Shown here piece by piece: positions 15,876 through 24,371 of a stretch of DNA of 64,000 nt. Numbering within the stretch: position 1 is the stretch's first letter; every line of letters starts with the position of its first letter. Both the position numbers and the translations under genes were made by a program. Source of the DNA: Olsenella profusa DSM 13989 (GTDB taxonomy: Bacteria > Actinomycetota > Coriobacteriia > Coriobacteriales > Atopobiaceae); the NCBI RefSeq assembly GCF_030811115.1, contig NZ_JAUSQK010000001.1, positions 558,001 through 622,000 of the forward strand, in the 5' to 3' direction. A model generated the notes under the pieces. The model was given only the letters and a program-made list of their open reading frames with translations. It made no database searches and was not told where the DNA came from.

Positions 15876-16178
15876 CTACTCGCCCATAAGCTTCATGGCG
15901 TCATCGAGGATCTTCTTGGCGTTCATTCGTCCGTAGTCAGCCATCGCGATAACGAAGACGGGCGTGTCGCCGGCGGCCTTGACGGCCTCCTTTTGCGCAT
16001 AGGCGATCTGGGGACCGAGGAGCAGGCAGTCGGCCTGGTCGACCATCTCGAGCGCCTTGTTCAGCGGGTTGGCCTTGATCTGGACGTCCAGGCCCTGTGC
16101 CTGGGCCTCCCTCTGCATCTTCTGGACGAGCAGGCTGGTGGACATGCCGGCGTTGCAAGCGAGCAGAATGGTCCTCAT
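15876..16178 (-). CDS. PTS IIB component, lactose/cellobiose family
   Basis: 100-aa cytoplasmic IIB protein. The phosphorylated cysteine is Cys8 in MRTILLACNAGMSTSLLV, followed by the P-loop-like AGMSTS. A conserved GPQIAY pattern lies near residue 55. The ATG at 16178 follows GGAGGGAGACCAACC; the upstream in-frame codons to 16277 carry no ribosome site. It should be phosphorylated by the IIA at 15453 and phosphorylate the sugar held by the IIC at 16395. Confidence 0.92.
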   Translation of the reverse strand: MRTILLACNAGMSTSLLVQKMQREAQAQGLDVQIKANPLNKALEMVDQADCLLLGPQIAYAQKEAVKAAGDTPVFVIAMADYGRMNAKKILDDAMKLMGE

Positions 16179-16394
16179 GGTTGGTCTCCCTCCTTGTTTG
16201 GCCCCGCCGCCCTCGCAACGGGGCAACTTCCCTGTCACTCTCGGTGGAGCGCCATGCCCTGCGGCGGTGTTCGGCACTCCCCGTGCGCCTCACCTTCAAG
16301 CGCAATGCGTGAGGCTCGGTGCTCCGGTGGCCGGCGCGAGCCATGGTACGACCCCGCACCGGCCGGGAGCGTCATGGCAGGACGTAGCCCCTCG

Positions 16395-17864
16395 CTAGGC
16401 CTCGGCGTTGGCGAGCTCGGCCTGTCTGGCCTGGGCGCGCTCGGAGACCCTCATGAACGGCAGATAGATGAGCATGCCGAGCACAAACTCGATGACCTGC
16501 CAGATGACGGCGGCCACGCCGGCGACACCACCACCCACGGCAAGGAAGCCGGAGATGAAGACCGGGGTGGTCCAGGGGACCATGACCACGCAGGGGGCAA
16601 GGACGCCCAGGGTGGTGAGCAGGTAGGTCAGGCCGATGAACAGATCGGGGACGAGCACGAACGGGATCATGAGGGGCAGGTTGTACACGACGGGGTAACC
16701 GTAGATGACGGGCTCGTTGATGTTGAAGATGCCAGGCAGGACGGCAAGCTTTGCGATGTCCTTCGATGCCTTGCTCCTGGAGAACAGAAAGGTGTCGGCA
16801 AGGAGCATGAGCGTGCAGCCAGAGCCGCCGATGAGGGCGAAGGTGTTGACGATCTGCATGTTCATGTAGTGGTCCGGGGGGATGGCCTCGCCGGCGGCGA
16901 ACAGAGCCATGTTCTCGGTGATGATGATGGTGAGGATGGGCTCGGCAAGCACGCCTGAGATCGTGGACTGGTGGATGCCGAGGCAGAAAAGCAGGTTGGC
17001 AAGGGTGTAGACCAGGATGATGAACCAGGGGCCCGCGTTCACGAAGCCCTTGAGTGGGGCGGCGACGCAGGTGTTGACAAGCGTCATGAGGTCGGTCGCC
17101 CAGAGGCCGTGGAGCAGGGCGGCGGCAAGGCCAAAGATCGCAAGCGTGATGAGCATGGGGATCATGGTGTTGAAGGAGTCCGCGACCGCGGGCGGGATCC
17201 CCTCGCCCAGGCTCACGCGGAGCCTCTCGTTCTGGGAGAACTTGATGAGCACGGTAGTGGCCATGAGGCCGATGACAATGGCGCCAAACAGGCCGTTGGT
17301 ACCAGTGTAGGTCTTGGTGAACACGTTGGACACGCTGCTGGAGCCAACGGAGGAGACCTCGTAGCCCTCGGGGATGGCAAGGCCCTTCTCGACATCCTCG
17401 CGGCTCACGGTGTAGGGATCGGCCTTGGCGTCGGTCACGCTCTTGTAGGTGAGCTCGGTGAAGTCCTGGATGGATGCTGCGGCACCGCTGACGGTCTGCG
17501 GCATCATGATGCACAGGGCGGCGATGCCGATGACCACGCAGGCGATGGCATTCTCGAAGCGCTTGTTCTTGGCGAGGCAGTACCCTATGATGCCCGCAAG
17601 CACCACGGTTGCCACGCCGAGTGTGCCCTGGGTGATGGCGTTGCCCCAGTACTGGGCAGTTGCAAGCGCGTCGCCCGCAAGGAACAGCGGGAACGCCACG
17701 TTGTTGATGAGCACCGCAATGCCGGCCAGGATGTAGATGGGCATGACGGTCGCAAACGCGTCGCGCAGACTCCTCAGATGGACCTGGTTGCCAACCCTGG
17801 CAGAGAACTCCGCGAAGCCGTCGAGGAACGATTTCCTCTCGCCTTGGACGCCGTCTTCTGTCAT
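16395..17864 (-). CDS. PTS IIC component, lactose/cellobiose family
   Basis: 489-aa membrane permease. The N-terminus EFSARVGNQVHLRSLRDAF and the helices that follow are typical of cellobiose/lichenan IIC proteins, as is the later stretch GIFNINEPVIYGYPVVYN. It is somewhat longer than the usual 430-450 aa; extra residues lie in the loop near 130-190 (YTVSREDVEKGLAIPEGYEV). A 216-bp gap separates it from the IIB gene. With the GH1 enzyme upstream, a beta-glucoside such as cellobiose is the probable substrate. Confidence 0.92.
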   Translation of the reverse strand: MTEDGVQGERKSFLDGFAEFSARVGNQVHLRSLRDAFATVMPIYILAGIAVLINNVAFPLFLAGDALATAQYWGNAITQGTLGVATVVLAGIIGYCLAKNKRFENAIACVVIGIAALCIMMPQTVSGAAASIQDFTELTYKSVTDAKADPYTVSREDVEKGLAIPEGYEVSSVGSSSVSNVFTKTYTGTNGLFGAIVIGLMATTVLIKFSQNERLRVSLGEGIPPAVADSFNTMIPMLITLAIFGLAAALLHGLWATDLMTLVNTCVAAPLKGFVNAGPWFIILVYTLANLLFCLGIHQSTISGVLAEPILTIIITENMALFAAGEAIPPDHYMNMQIVNTFALIGGSGCTLMLLADTFLFSRSKASKDIAKLAVLPGIFNINEPVIYGYPVVYNLPLMIPFVLVPDLFIGLTYLLTTLGVLAPCVVMVPWTTPVFISGFLAVGGGVAGVAAVIWQVIEFVLGMLIYLPFMRVSERAQARQAELANAEA

Positions 17865-17903
17865 TGCGCTCCCCTTTCCTCGTTTTGCGTTACCGAGAAG
17901 TGC

Positions 17904-19310
17904 CTAGCCGACCACGTGGGTCGTCGCCACCTTCCTAAGCCAGGCGGCAGACTTCTTGAGCCGCCTCCTATACCCGTCCTCGAGGTCCACCTCGACGAAG
18001 CCATAGCGGTTCTTGAAGGCGTTCGCCCATGACCAGTTGTCTATCACGGCCCAGTAGTGGTAGCCGCGGCACTTGGCCCCATCTTGGATCGCGCGGGCGG
18101 CCCACCCCAGGTGGCGGCGGACGAAGTCGACGCGGTAGTCGTCCTGGATGACACCGCTCTCGTCCTTCTCGAGGTCCTCGCGCTCGATGCCAATGCCGTT
18201 CTCGGAGACGAACCACTCGAGGCTTGGGTACTCGTCGCGGGCCTTCATGGCAAAGTCATAGAGGCCCTTGGGATAGATCTCCCAGCCACGGCTCCTGTTC
18301 ATCTCGGCCTCTGGCCAGACGTAGGGATCCGCGAACCTGGGAACGCCATTCTCGTAGGTGCCCTGGGCGGGAGCCTGCACGCGTTCGGGATGGTAGTAGT
18401 TGCATCCCAGCCAGTCGACCTTGCCATCGGCGAGGATGAGTTTGTCCTCCGGGCGAGCAGGCAGCTCGACGCTGCGGGAGGAAAGCGTCCGGATGACGTC
18501 CTCGGGCAGCTCGCCCTTGGTCACGAGGTCGAGCCACCAGCGATTGCACACGCCGTCCGTCATGCGAACGGCCTCGAGGTCCGCCTTGCTGGGGTTCTCG
18601 CGCGTGTAAGGCGGCGTGAAGCAGCTGATGAGCCCGATCCGCGAGCCATCGAGAAGGCAGCCTTCGGCCTTGGCCGCGCGGTACTCGCGGACGGCAAGTG
18701 CATGTGCCAGCGAGATGTTGTACTGGACCGCACGGGCGCGGGCGTAGTTCCTGATGAACGGGTACCACGCACCGTTGGTGTAGCGCTGGTCGGGCTCGAC
18801 GATGGGCTCGTTGAGTGTAAACCAGTAGCGGATCTCCCTGCCAAAGGCACGGAACGCCTTGCCCGCGTAGCGCGCGTAGGCCTCGGTCACCTCGCGGTTC
18901 TCCCATCCTCCGCGCCTGAACAGGTACGTGGGCATGTCGAAATGGTAGAGGTTCACGAACATCTCGATGCCCACCGCGCGGGCGTCCGCGAAGAGCTCAT
19001 GGTAGTACTTCTCGCCCTCGGGGTTGATGTTGCCGTCCGCGTCGAGCAGGCGACTCCACTGGATGGACGTACGGACCGAAGTGAGCCCCAGGGACTTGAG
19101 GAGCACCAGATCCTCGTGGCGGCGGTTCGTGAAGTCATTCCCCGCGTAGGATCCCACACGGTTGTGGAAGTCCTCAATCCTGAGGTCGGACCAGGTGTCC
19201 CATAGGTTCTCGAGCTTGCCGCCGTCGCGCCAGTGCCCCTCAGTCTGCGGGCCGGACATTGCAGCGCCAAAGAAGAAGTCGTCAGGTAACTTGTAGGCCT
19301 GCCGTTCCAC
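17904..19310 (-). CDS. Glycoside hydrolase family 1, probable 6-phospho-beta-glucosidase
   Basis: 468-aa cytoplasmic enzyme that would split the phosphorylated disaccharide delivered by the adjacent PTS. The acid/base glutamate is in WFTLNEPIVEP near residue 168 and the nucleophile in WFVSENGIG near residue 368. The N-terminal pattern LPDDFFFGAAMSGPQTEG is the usual GH1 entry. The chosen start is GTG 19310, 9 nt after GGGAGG; an ATG at 19382 lies among the operator repeats and is less likely. Divergent from the GntR gene at 19534. Confidence 0.9.
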   Translation of the reverse strand: MERQAYKLPDDFFFGAAMSGPQTEGHWRDGGKLENLWDTWSDLRIEDFHNRVGSYAGNDFTNRRHEDLVLLKSLGLTSVRTSIQWSRLLDADGNINPEGEKYYHELFADARAVGIEMFVNLYHFDMPTYLFRRGGWENREVTEAYARYAGKAFRAFGREIRYWFTLNEPIVEPDQRYTNGAWYPFIRNYARARAVQYNISLAHALAVREYRAAKAEGCLLDGSRIGLISCFTPPYTRENPSKADLEAVRMTDGVCNRWWLDLVTKGELPEDVIRTLSSRSVELPARPEDKLILADGKVDWLGCNYYHPERVQAPAQGTYENGVPRFADPYVWPEAEMNRSRGWEIYPKGLYDFAMKARDEYPSLEWFVSENGIGIEREDLEKDESGVIQDDYRVDFVRRHLGWAARAIQDGAKCRGYHYWAVIDNWSWANAFKNRYGFVEVDLEDGYRRRLKKSAAWLRKVATTHVVG

Positions 19311-19359
19311 TGTTCGCCCCCTCCCTTCCGGCTCTGACCGAACATCGATCCCATTTCTT

Positions 19360-19429
19360 ACATGTACTGTAATTAATCTCACATGTCAGAATATATATTC
19401 ATACCTGTCCTATATGTCAGATATATAGG
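19360..19429. promoter_or_regulatory. Operator region between the GH1 gene and its GntR gene
   Basis: An AT-rich stretch in high-GC DNA holds a direct repeat of TGTCAGA plus TATATA (19385-19397 and 19415-19427, about 30 bp or three helical turns apart), an inverted repeat CCTATAT (19409-19415) with ATATAGG (19423-19429), and two ACATGT palindromes at 19360-19365 and 19381-19386. The divergent promoters and the GntR binding sites must lie here; the exact boxes cannot be fixed by eye. Confidence 0.5.
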
Positions 19430-19533
19430 CTTACCTTAAACGGTAGGTATTTAGCGATGTGCGGCTCTCCAGGACACCCGGAACGGGTACCCGGTCTACA
19501 GTTGGCGCAGCTGCTATCGAGAGGGGCAAGAGC

Positions 19534-20253
19534 GTGCTCAAGTATCAGACTGTCATCGACGACCTGCACCTGGCCATAAGGAATGGGACGTACCCGGCCT
19601 ATTCCCAGCTCCCCTCGGTAAGCAGGCTGTGCGAGCGGTACGGGGTGAGCAAGATCACCATCAACAAGGCCTTGGGCGCACTCGAGGCCCAAGGGCTCAT
19701 ATCGCGCCGGCGGGGATCCGGCTCATTCGTGAAGAAGATAGAGGCCTCCAGCGGCACCCCCGACACAAGCGACACATCCGGCCAGATGATGGGCTTCCTC
19801 ACCGAGCACCGGGCACGCGGCGAGTCCGTGAGAACCGAGGTTTACGACTTCTCCGTGGTGCGCCCACCGCACCACGTGGCGGAGGCGCTTGACGTGGACG
19901 ACGACTCATTCACCTACCACGTATGCCGCATGAGGTGCGCAAACGACAAGCCACTCGTCATCGAGTACACCTATATGCCCATCGACGTGATCACGGACCT
20001 CAGGCTCAGGAACGTGCAGGCCTCCATCTACACGTTCATCGAGCAGGACCTTGGCCTCAAGATTGCCAGCGCGCACCGCACCATCCGCGCCGTGATGCCC
20101 TCGGCCGAGGAACGCAGGTGGCTGGGCATCCCCGAAGGCGAGCCACTCCTCGAGGTCGAGCAGGTAGGCTACCTCGATGACGGCAGACCGTTCGAGTACT
20201 CCATCTCACGCCACACCCACGACTACGAGTTCCACTCTATCTCGACGAGATAG
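19534..20253 (+). CDS. GntR/HutC-family regulator of the cellobiose PTS cluster
   Basis: 239-aa repressor with a winged helix SQLPSVSRLCERYGVSKITI (residues about 27-46), then RRRGSGSFVKK and a UTRA effector domain ending EYSISRHTHDYEFH. The start is taken as GTG 19534, preceded by GAGAGGGG; the longer in-frame reading from 19459 passes through the ribosome site. It is the same length as the regulator at 14550, and both belong to the UTRA group. Its divergent position points to control of the GH1/PTS operon in response to a phosphorylated beta-glucoside. Confidence 0.88.
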   Translation: MLKYQTVIDDLHLAIRNGTYPAYSQLPSVSRLCERYGVSKITINKALGALEAQGLISRRRGSGSFVKKIEASSGTPDTSDTSGQMMGFLTEHRARGESVRTEVYDFSVVRPPHHVAEALDVDDDSFTYHVCRMRCANDKPLVIEYTYMPIDVITDLRLRNVQASIYTFIEQDLGLKIASAHRTIRAVMPSAEERRWLGIPEGEPLLEVEQVGYLDDGRPFEYSISRHTHDYEFHSISTR

Positions 20254-20273
20254 GGCACACGCAGCGGGGCGAT

Positions 20274-22532
20274 CTAGCCCAGATGCCAGATGTCGCCATT
20301 GTACTGGGCGATGGTGCGGTCCGACGAGAACGTGCCGGCATGGGCAATGTTGACAAGCTCCTTCCTCGCCCAGGCCCCGCGGTCCTCGAAGTCGCGGTAG
20401 ACGGCCTCCTTGACCTGGATGTACTCCTCGAGGTCAAGGAGGGCCATGAACCAGTCCTTGCCTGCCACGTCATCATGCAGGCGCCGCAGACGCTCGGCAG
20501 ATCCCATCGCCATGAAGTGGGGGTTGGTCATGAAGTCAACGAGGAGCTTGATGCCTGGGCGACGATAGTAGGACCTGGCATCGTAGGAGCCCTCGGCATA
20601 GAGGCGCTCGACCTCCTCGCTCGAGGCACCAAAGGTGTAGATGTTCCCCTCGCCCACGAGGTCGGCGATCTCGACGTTCGCCCCATCGAGGGTGCACAGC
20701 GTGACGGCACCATTGAGCATGAACTTCATGTTGGAGGTGCCGCTGGCCTCCTTGGATGCCAGCGAGATCTGCTCCGAGATGTCCGCGGCCGGGATGAGGT
20801 GCTCGGCCGCAGTGACGTTGTAGTTCTCGACCATGAGGACCTGCAGATGGGGGGCGACGTCGGGATCGTTGGCAATCCACGTCGAGAGCGTCAGGATCAG
20901 ATGGATGATGTCCTGCGCAATGGTGTACGCAGGGGCCGCCTTGCCACCAAACACGATGGTAATGGGACGTGGGGGCACGTTGCCATTCTTGATGTCGAGG
21001 TACTTCCATATGATGTAGAGTGCGAGCATCTGCTGGCGCTTATATTCGTGGATGCGCTTGACCTGCACGTCAATGATGGCATCCTCGGGTATGTGCGCCC
21101 CCTGGTTCTCCAGCATGAACGCGCGCATACGGCCCTTGGCATCGGCCTTGACGTCAGCCAAGGCCGACAGCACGTCCTGGTCATCGGCGTGGTCGAGGAG
21201 TCCCGTCAGGTCACCGGTCGTGCGCCATTCGCTGCCCAGCGTCGTATCGAGAAGATGCGCAAGGGGAGGGTTGCACCCCATGACCCAGCGGCGGAAGGTG
21301 ATGCCGTTGGTCTTATTGTTGAACTTCTCGGGGTAGATCCTATAGAAGCTGGAGAGCTCGGACTCCTCGAGAATCTTGGTGTGCAGGGCAGCGACGCCGT
21401 TGACGCTGATGCCGTAGTGGATGGCAAGGTGTGCCATGTGGACGACGCCATCCTGGATGATCTGGACCGCAGGGTCGTCGTAGTTCTTGGCGATGCGCGC
21501 ATCAAGCTTGCGGATGATTGAGGCAATCTGTGGCGAGACGCGTTCGATGAAGGCAAGGGGCCACTTCTCGAGCGCCTCGGCCAGGATGGTGTGGTTGGTG
21601 TAGGCGACCATCCTCGACACGATGTTCACGGCCTCGTCGAACGCCATGTCGTGCTCCTCCTCGAGGAGCCTGATGAGCTCGGGGATGACCATGGTGGGAT
21701 GCGTGTCGTTGATCTGCACGACGGCATAGTCCGCCAGATCGTGCAGGTTGCTGCCCCGCTCGACGGCCTCAGCCAGGATGAGCTGGGCGGCGTTGCTCAC
21801 CATGAAGTACTGCTGATAGACGCGCAGCAGGCGCCCGTCCTCGTCAGAGTCGTCGGGATAGAGGAACAGCGTGAGGTTGCGCCTCACCTCCCGCTTGTCG
21901 AACTCGATGGAGTCGTGGGGCACAAGCGTATCGTCCACGCCGACCAGGTCAAAGAGGCGCAGGCGGTTCTTGGTCTTTCGCCCATAGCCCAGGACATCGA
22001 TGGTGTAGAGCTTGGACGTGACGGTGAAGTCAGCGAACGGGACCTGGAAGGCCTCCCTGCCGCCGACGAGGACGTCCTCCTCGCCCAACCATGCGTCGGG
22101 AAGCGCTAGCTGTTGGTTCTGCACGAACTTCTGGCGGAACAGCCCGAAGTGATAGTTGAGGCCTATGCCGTCTCCGGGCAGACCAAGGGTTGCAATCGAG
22201 TCGAGGAAGCATGCCGCAAGCCTGCCCAGGCCACCGTTGCCCAAGGAGGGCTCGACCTCACACTCCTCCACCTCGCTCAGGCTGAGTCCCGCATCCTCGA
22301 GCTGGGCCTTAACGTCCTCGTACAGCCCGAGGTTGATGAGGTTGTTCGTCAGCAGCTTGCCAAGCAGGAACTCGGCGGAGATGTAGTACAGGCGCCTCTT
22401 GCCCGCGGTGGGGGCAAGCGCGGCGGAGCGCTCCTTGACGAGGTCCTGGAGCATGCTGCAGGCCTGTTGGTTGCTCAGATCGGCGAGTGGCCTACCGTAG
22501 GCGGATAGGGCGAGATCGTTGAGGCGTGTCAT
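20274..22532 (-). CDS. glgP: Glycogen/maltodextrin phosphorylase
   Basis: 752-aa pyridoxal-phosphate enzyme that releases glucose 1-phosphate from alpha-1,4-glucans. The family start YYISAEFLLGKLLTNNLINL is near residue 48, the pattern GNGGLGRLAACFLDS is near residue 95, and the PLP lysine is in ASGTSNMKFMLNGA near residue 599. The ATG at 22532 follows a purine-rich AGAGAG. It lies 56 bp after malQ on the same strand, so both are probably one transcript under the operator at 24181. A little shorter than E. coli GlgP/MalP (about 800 aa), but the conserved blocks are present. Confidence 0.93.
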   Translation of the reverse strand: MTRLNDLALSAYGRPLADLSNQQACSMLQDLVKERSAALAPTAGKRRLYYISAEFLLGKLLTNNLINLGLYEDVKAQLEDAGLSLSEVEECEVEPSLGNGGLGRLAACFLDSIATLGLPGDGIGLNYHFGLFRQKFVQNQQLALPDAWLGEEDVLVGGREAFQVPFADFTVTSKLYTIDVLGYGRKTKNRLRLFDLVGVDDTLVPHDSIEFDKREVRRNLTLFLYPDDSDEDGRLLRVYQQYFMVSNAAQLILAEAVERGSNLHDLADYAVVQINDTHPTMVIPELIRLLEEEHDMAFDEAVNIVSRMVAYTNHTILAEALEKWPLAFIERVSPQIASIIRKLDARIAKNYDDPAVQIIQDGVVHMAHLAIHYGISVNGVAALHTKILEESELSSFYRIYPEKFNNKTNGITFRRWVMGCNPPLAHLLDTTLGSEWRTTGDLTGLLDHADDQDVLSALADVKADAKGRMRAFMLENQGAHIPEDAIIDVQVKRIHEYKRQQMLALYIIWKYLDIKNGNVPPRPITIVFGGKAAPAYTIAQDIIHLILTLSTWIANDPDVAPHLQVLMVENYNVTAAEHLIPAADISEQISLASKEASGTSNMKFMLNGAVTLCTLDGANVEIADLVGEGNIYTFGASSEEVERLYAEGSYDARSYYRRPGIKLLVDFMTNPHFMAMGSAERLRRLHDDVAGKDWFMALLDLEEYIQVKEAVYRDFEDRGAWARKELVNIAHAGTFSSDRTIAQYNGDIWHLG

Positions 22533-22588
22533 GTTCTCTCTCTTTCCTCTCGTATGGGTGCCTGTGCGAGCATGGGCGGACAGTCCGT

Positions 22589-24094
22589 CTACTGCGGCAG
22601 CACGGGAGCGGGCGCGCCGGGGACCCTGAAGTACGTCTGGGTCATGCGTACGAGACCCTCCTCGATCTCGCGCGTGATGGCCCCCTCCCGCATGCGCCAT
22701 TCCCAGTTGCCCCCTAGGACCGACGGGATGTTCGTGCGTGCCTCGTCACCAAGGTCAAGCAGGTCCTGCATGGTATAGATGCACGTGTCGCTCACGGAGG
22801 CAGCGATCGCACGGTCCATGGCCGCGCCCACGGACTCGCCGGGCATGCGGTGCGTGTAACGGTCAGCCTGCTCGCGTTGGCGGGCGGTTGCCGCACCCTC
22901 ATACCAGCCACGGGCGGTCTGGTTGTCATGCGTGCCCACATAGGCCACCGTGTTGGGTGCGTAGTGGTGGGGCAGGTAGTACGAGTCGTTATGACCGTCA
23001 AAGGCAAATTGGAGGATCTTCATGCCTGGAAAGCCCGTCGCATCGCGCAGCGCGATGACCTCGGGCGTGAGGAAGCCCAGGTCCTCCGCAATGATGGGCA
23101 GGTCGCCCAGGCGCCCCTTGAGCTCGTCGAAGAGGGCGATGCCGGGACCCTTTTCCCAGGAGCCCGAGGTGGCGGTGGGAGACCCGAAGGGCACGCTCCA
23201 GTAGGACTCGACGCCCCGAAAGTGATCTAGGCGGACGACATCGTACATCCTCAGGCTCGCGCCCATGCGCTCGACCCACCAGGAGTAGTGATCGCGCGCC
23301 ATGCCCTCCCAGTCATAGATGGGGTTGCCCCAGTACTGTCCGGTTGGTGAGAACGTGTCGGGCGGGGTTCCCGCCACGCTGAGGGGGTCACCCGCGGCGT
23401 CAAGGCTGAAGAGCTGTGGTTCGGACCACATCTCGACGGAATCGCGTGCGACGTAGATGGGCAGGTCACCAATGATGAGGACGCCATGCTCGTTGGCGTA
23501 CCTCTTGAGCCTGTCCCACTGCCTGAAGAAGAGGTACTGGGTCATCTCATGATAGTGATAGCGCTCGGGCCGCTGCCCGGCAAGCTGGGCAGACGCCGCG
23601 CCCCGCAGACGGTACTCCTTGGGCCACTCGTAGCACGGGGCGAGACCGAACTCCTCCTTGACGGTCATGAACTCGCAGTATGCGGGCAGCCACGAGTCAT
23701 GCCGCGAGACAAAGGACGCGTAGTCAGACGGGGGGTTCTCGACAAACCCCCTCACGGCATGCTCGAGCACGTCCCGGCGCACCGAGAAGAGCCGCGCATA
23801 GTCGATGCGCCCAGGATCATCGCCGCAGTCGATGCCATCGACGTCCCTGCGCGCGAGGTAGCCAAGGTCCACCAGCTCGTCGAGGTCGATGAAGTAGGGA
23901 TTGCCCGCATAGGCGCTGAACGACTGGTAGGGGGAGTCCCCATAGCCTGTGGTGGTAAGCGGAAGGATCTGCCAGTACCTCTGCGAGCAGCGCCCCAAGA
24001 AGTCGACGAACTCATACGCAGAAGGTCCGAAGGAACCGATCCCATGGGCACCGGGCAAGGCCGACACGGGCATCAACACTCCACTCGCACGCAC
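22589..24094 (-). CDS. malQ: 4-alpha-glucanotransferase (amylomaltase)
   Basis: 501-aa GH77 enzyme that disproportionates maltodextrins, making longer chains for GlgP plus glucose. The nucleophile Asp is in VRLDHFRGVESYW near residue 290, the acid/base Glu in IIAEDLGFLTPEV near 336, and the third carboxylate in YVGTHDNQTARGWY near 388. The start is GTG 24094, preceded by GAGGAGGATGCT; a longer reading to 24271 would enclose the operator. Length matches short-form MalQ. Upstream lies the same palindrome as at the maltose-type PTS. Confidence 0.92.
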   Translation of the reverse strand: MRASGVLMPVSALPGAHGIGSFGPSAYEFVDFLGRCSQRYWQILPLTTTGYGDSPYQSFSAYAGNPYFIDLDELVDLGYLARRDVDGIDCGDDPGRIDYARLFSVRRDVLEHAVRGFVENPPSDYASFVSRHDSWLPAYCEFMTVKEEFGLAPCYEWPKEYRLRGAASAQLAGQRPERYHYHEMTQYLFFRQWDRLKRYANEHGVLIIGDLPIYVARDSVEMWSEPQLFSLDAAGDPLSVAGTPPDTFSPTGQYWGNPIYDWEGMARDHYSWWVERMGASLRMYDVVRLDHFRGVESYWSVPFGSPTATSGSWEKGPGIALFDELKGRLGDLPIIAEDLGFLTPEVIALRDATGFPGMKILQFAFDGHNDSYYLPHHYAPNTVAYVGTHDNQTARGWYEGAATARQREQADRYTHRMPGESVGAAMDRAIAASVSDTCIYTMQDLLDLGDEARTNIPSVLGGNWEWRMREGAITREIEEGLVRMTQTYFRVPGAPAPVLPQ

Positions 24095-24180
24095 AGCATC
24101 CTCCTCATCGGTTGTCGGACGAGGGCCCACCGCCCTCTGCCGCGGGTCCTGTCCCCTCTGAAGGATAGCACACTTTCCAA

Positions 24181-24194
24181 CTTGTTTATACAAG
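24181..24194. promoter_or_regulatory. Operator palindrome upstream of malQ (CTTGTTTATACAAG)
   Basis: Differs by one base from the perfect palindrome at 14324-14337. It lies 87 bp upstream of the malQ start. On the minus strand an extended -10-like TGCTATCCT follows about 20 nt later (24169-24161), so the site would overlap the -35 region, as at the PTS promoter. Shared control by the GntR regulator at 14550 is inferred. Confidence 0.55.
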
Positions 24195-24371
24195 TCGGAA
24201 AGGTTTGTCACACCCGCGCCCTTCGCTCGTGCCCCACTGGGACGGTGGCACGGACAGGACGTAGGCACCATGCATTCGGAACCCCGCGGGGGTCACGGAG
24301 CGCTATCATGCATAGTATCTGGGTGGCCCATCAGGGATACATCCGAGACACCGGCGATGCTTGGAGGCACC

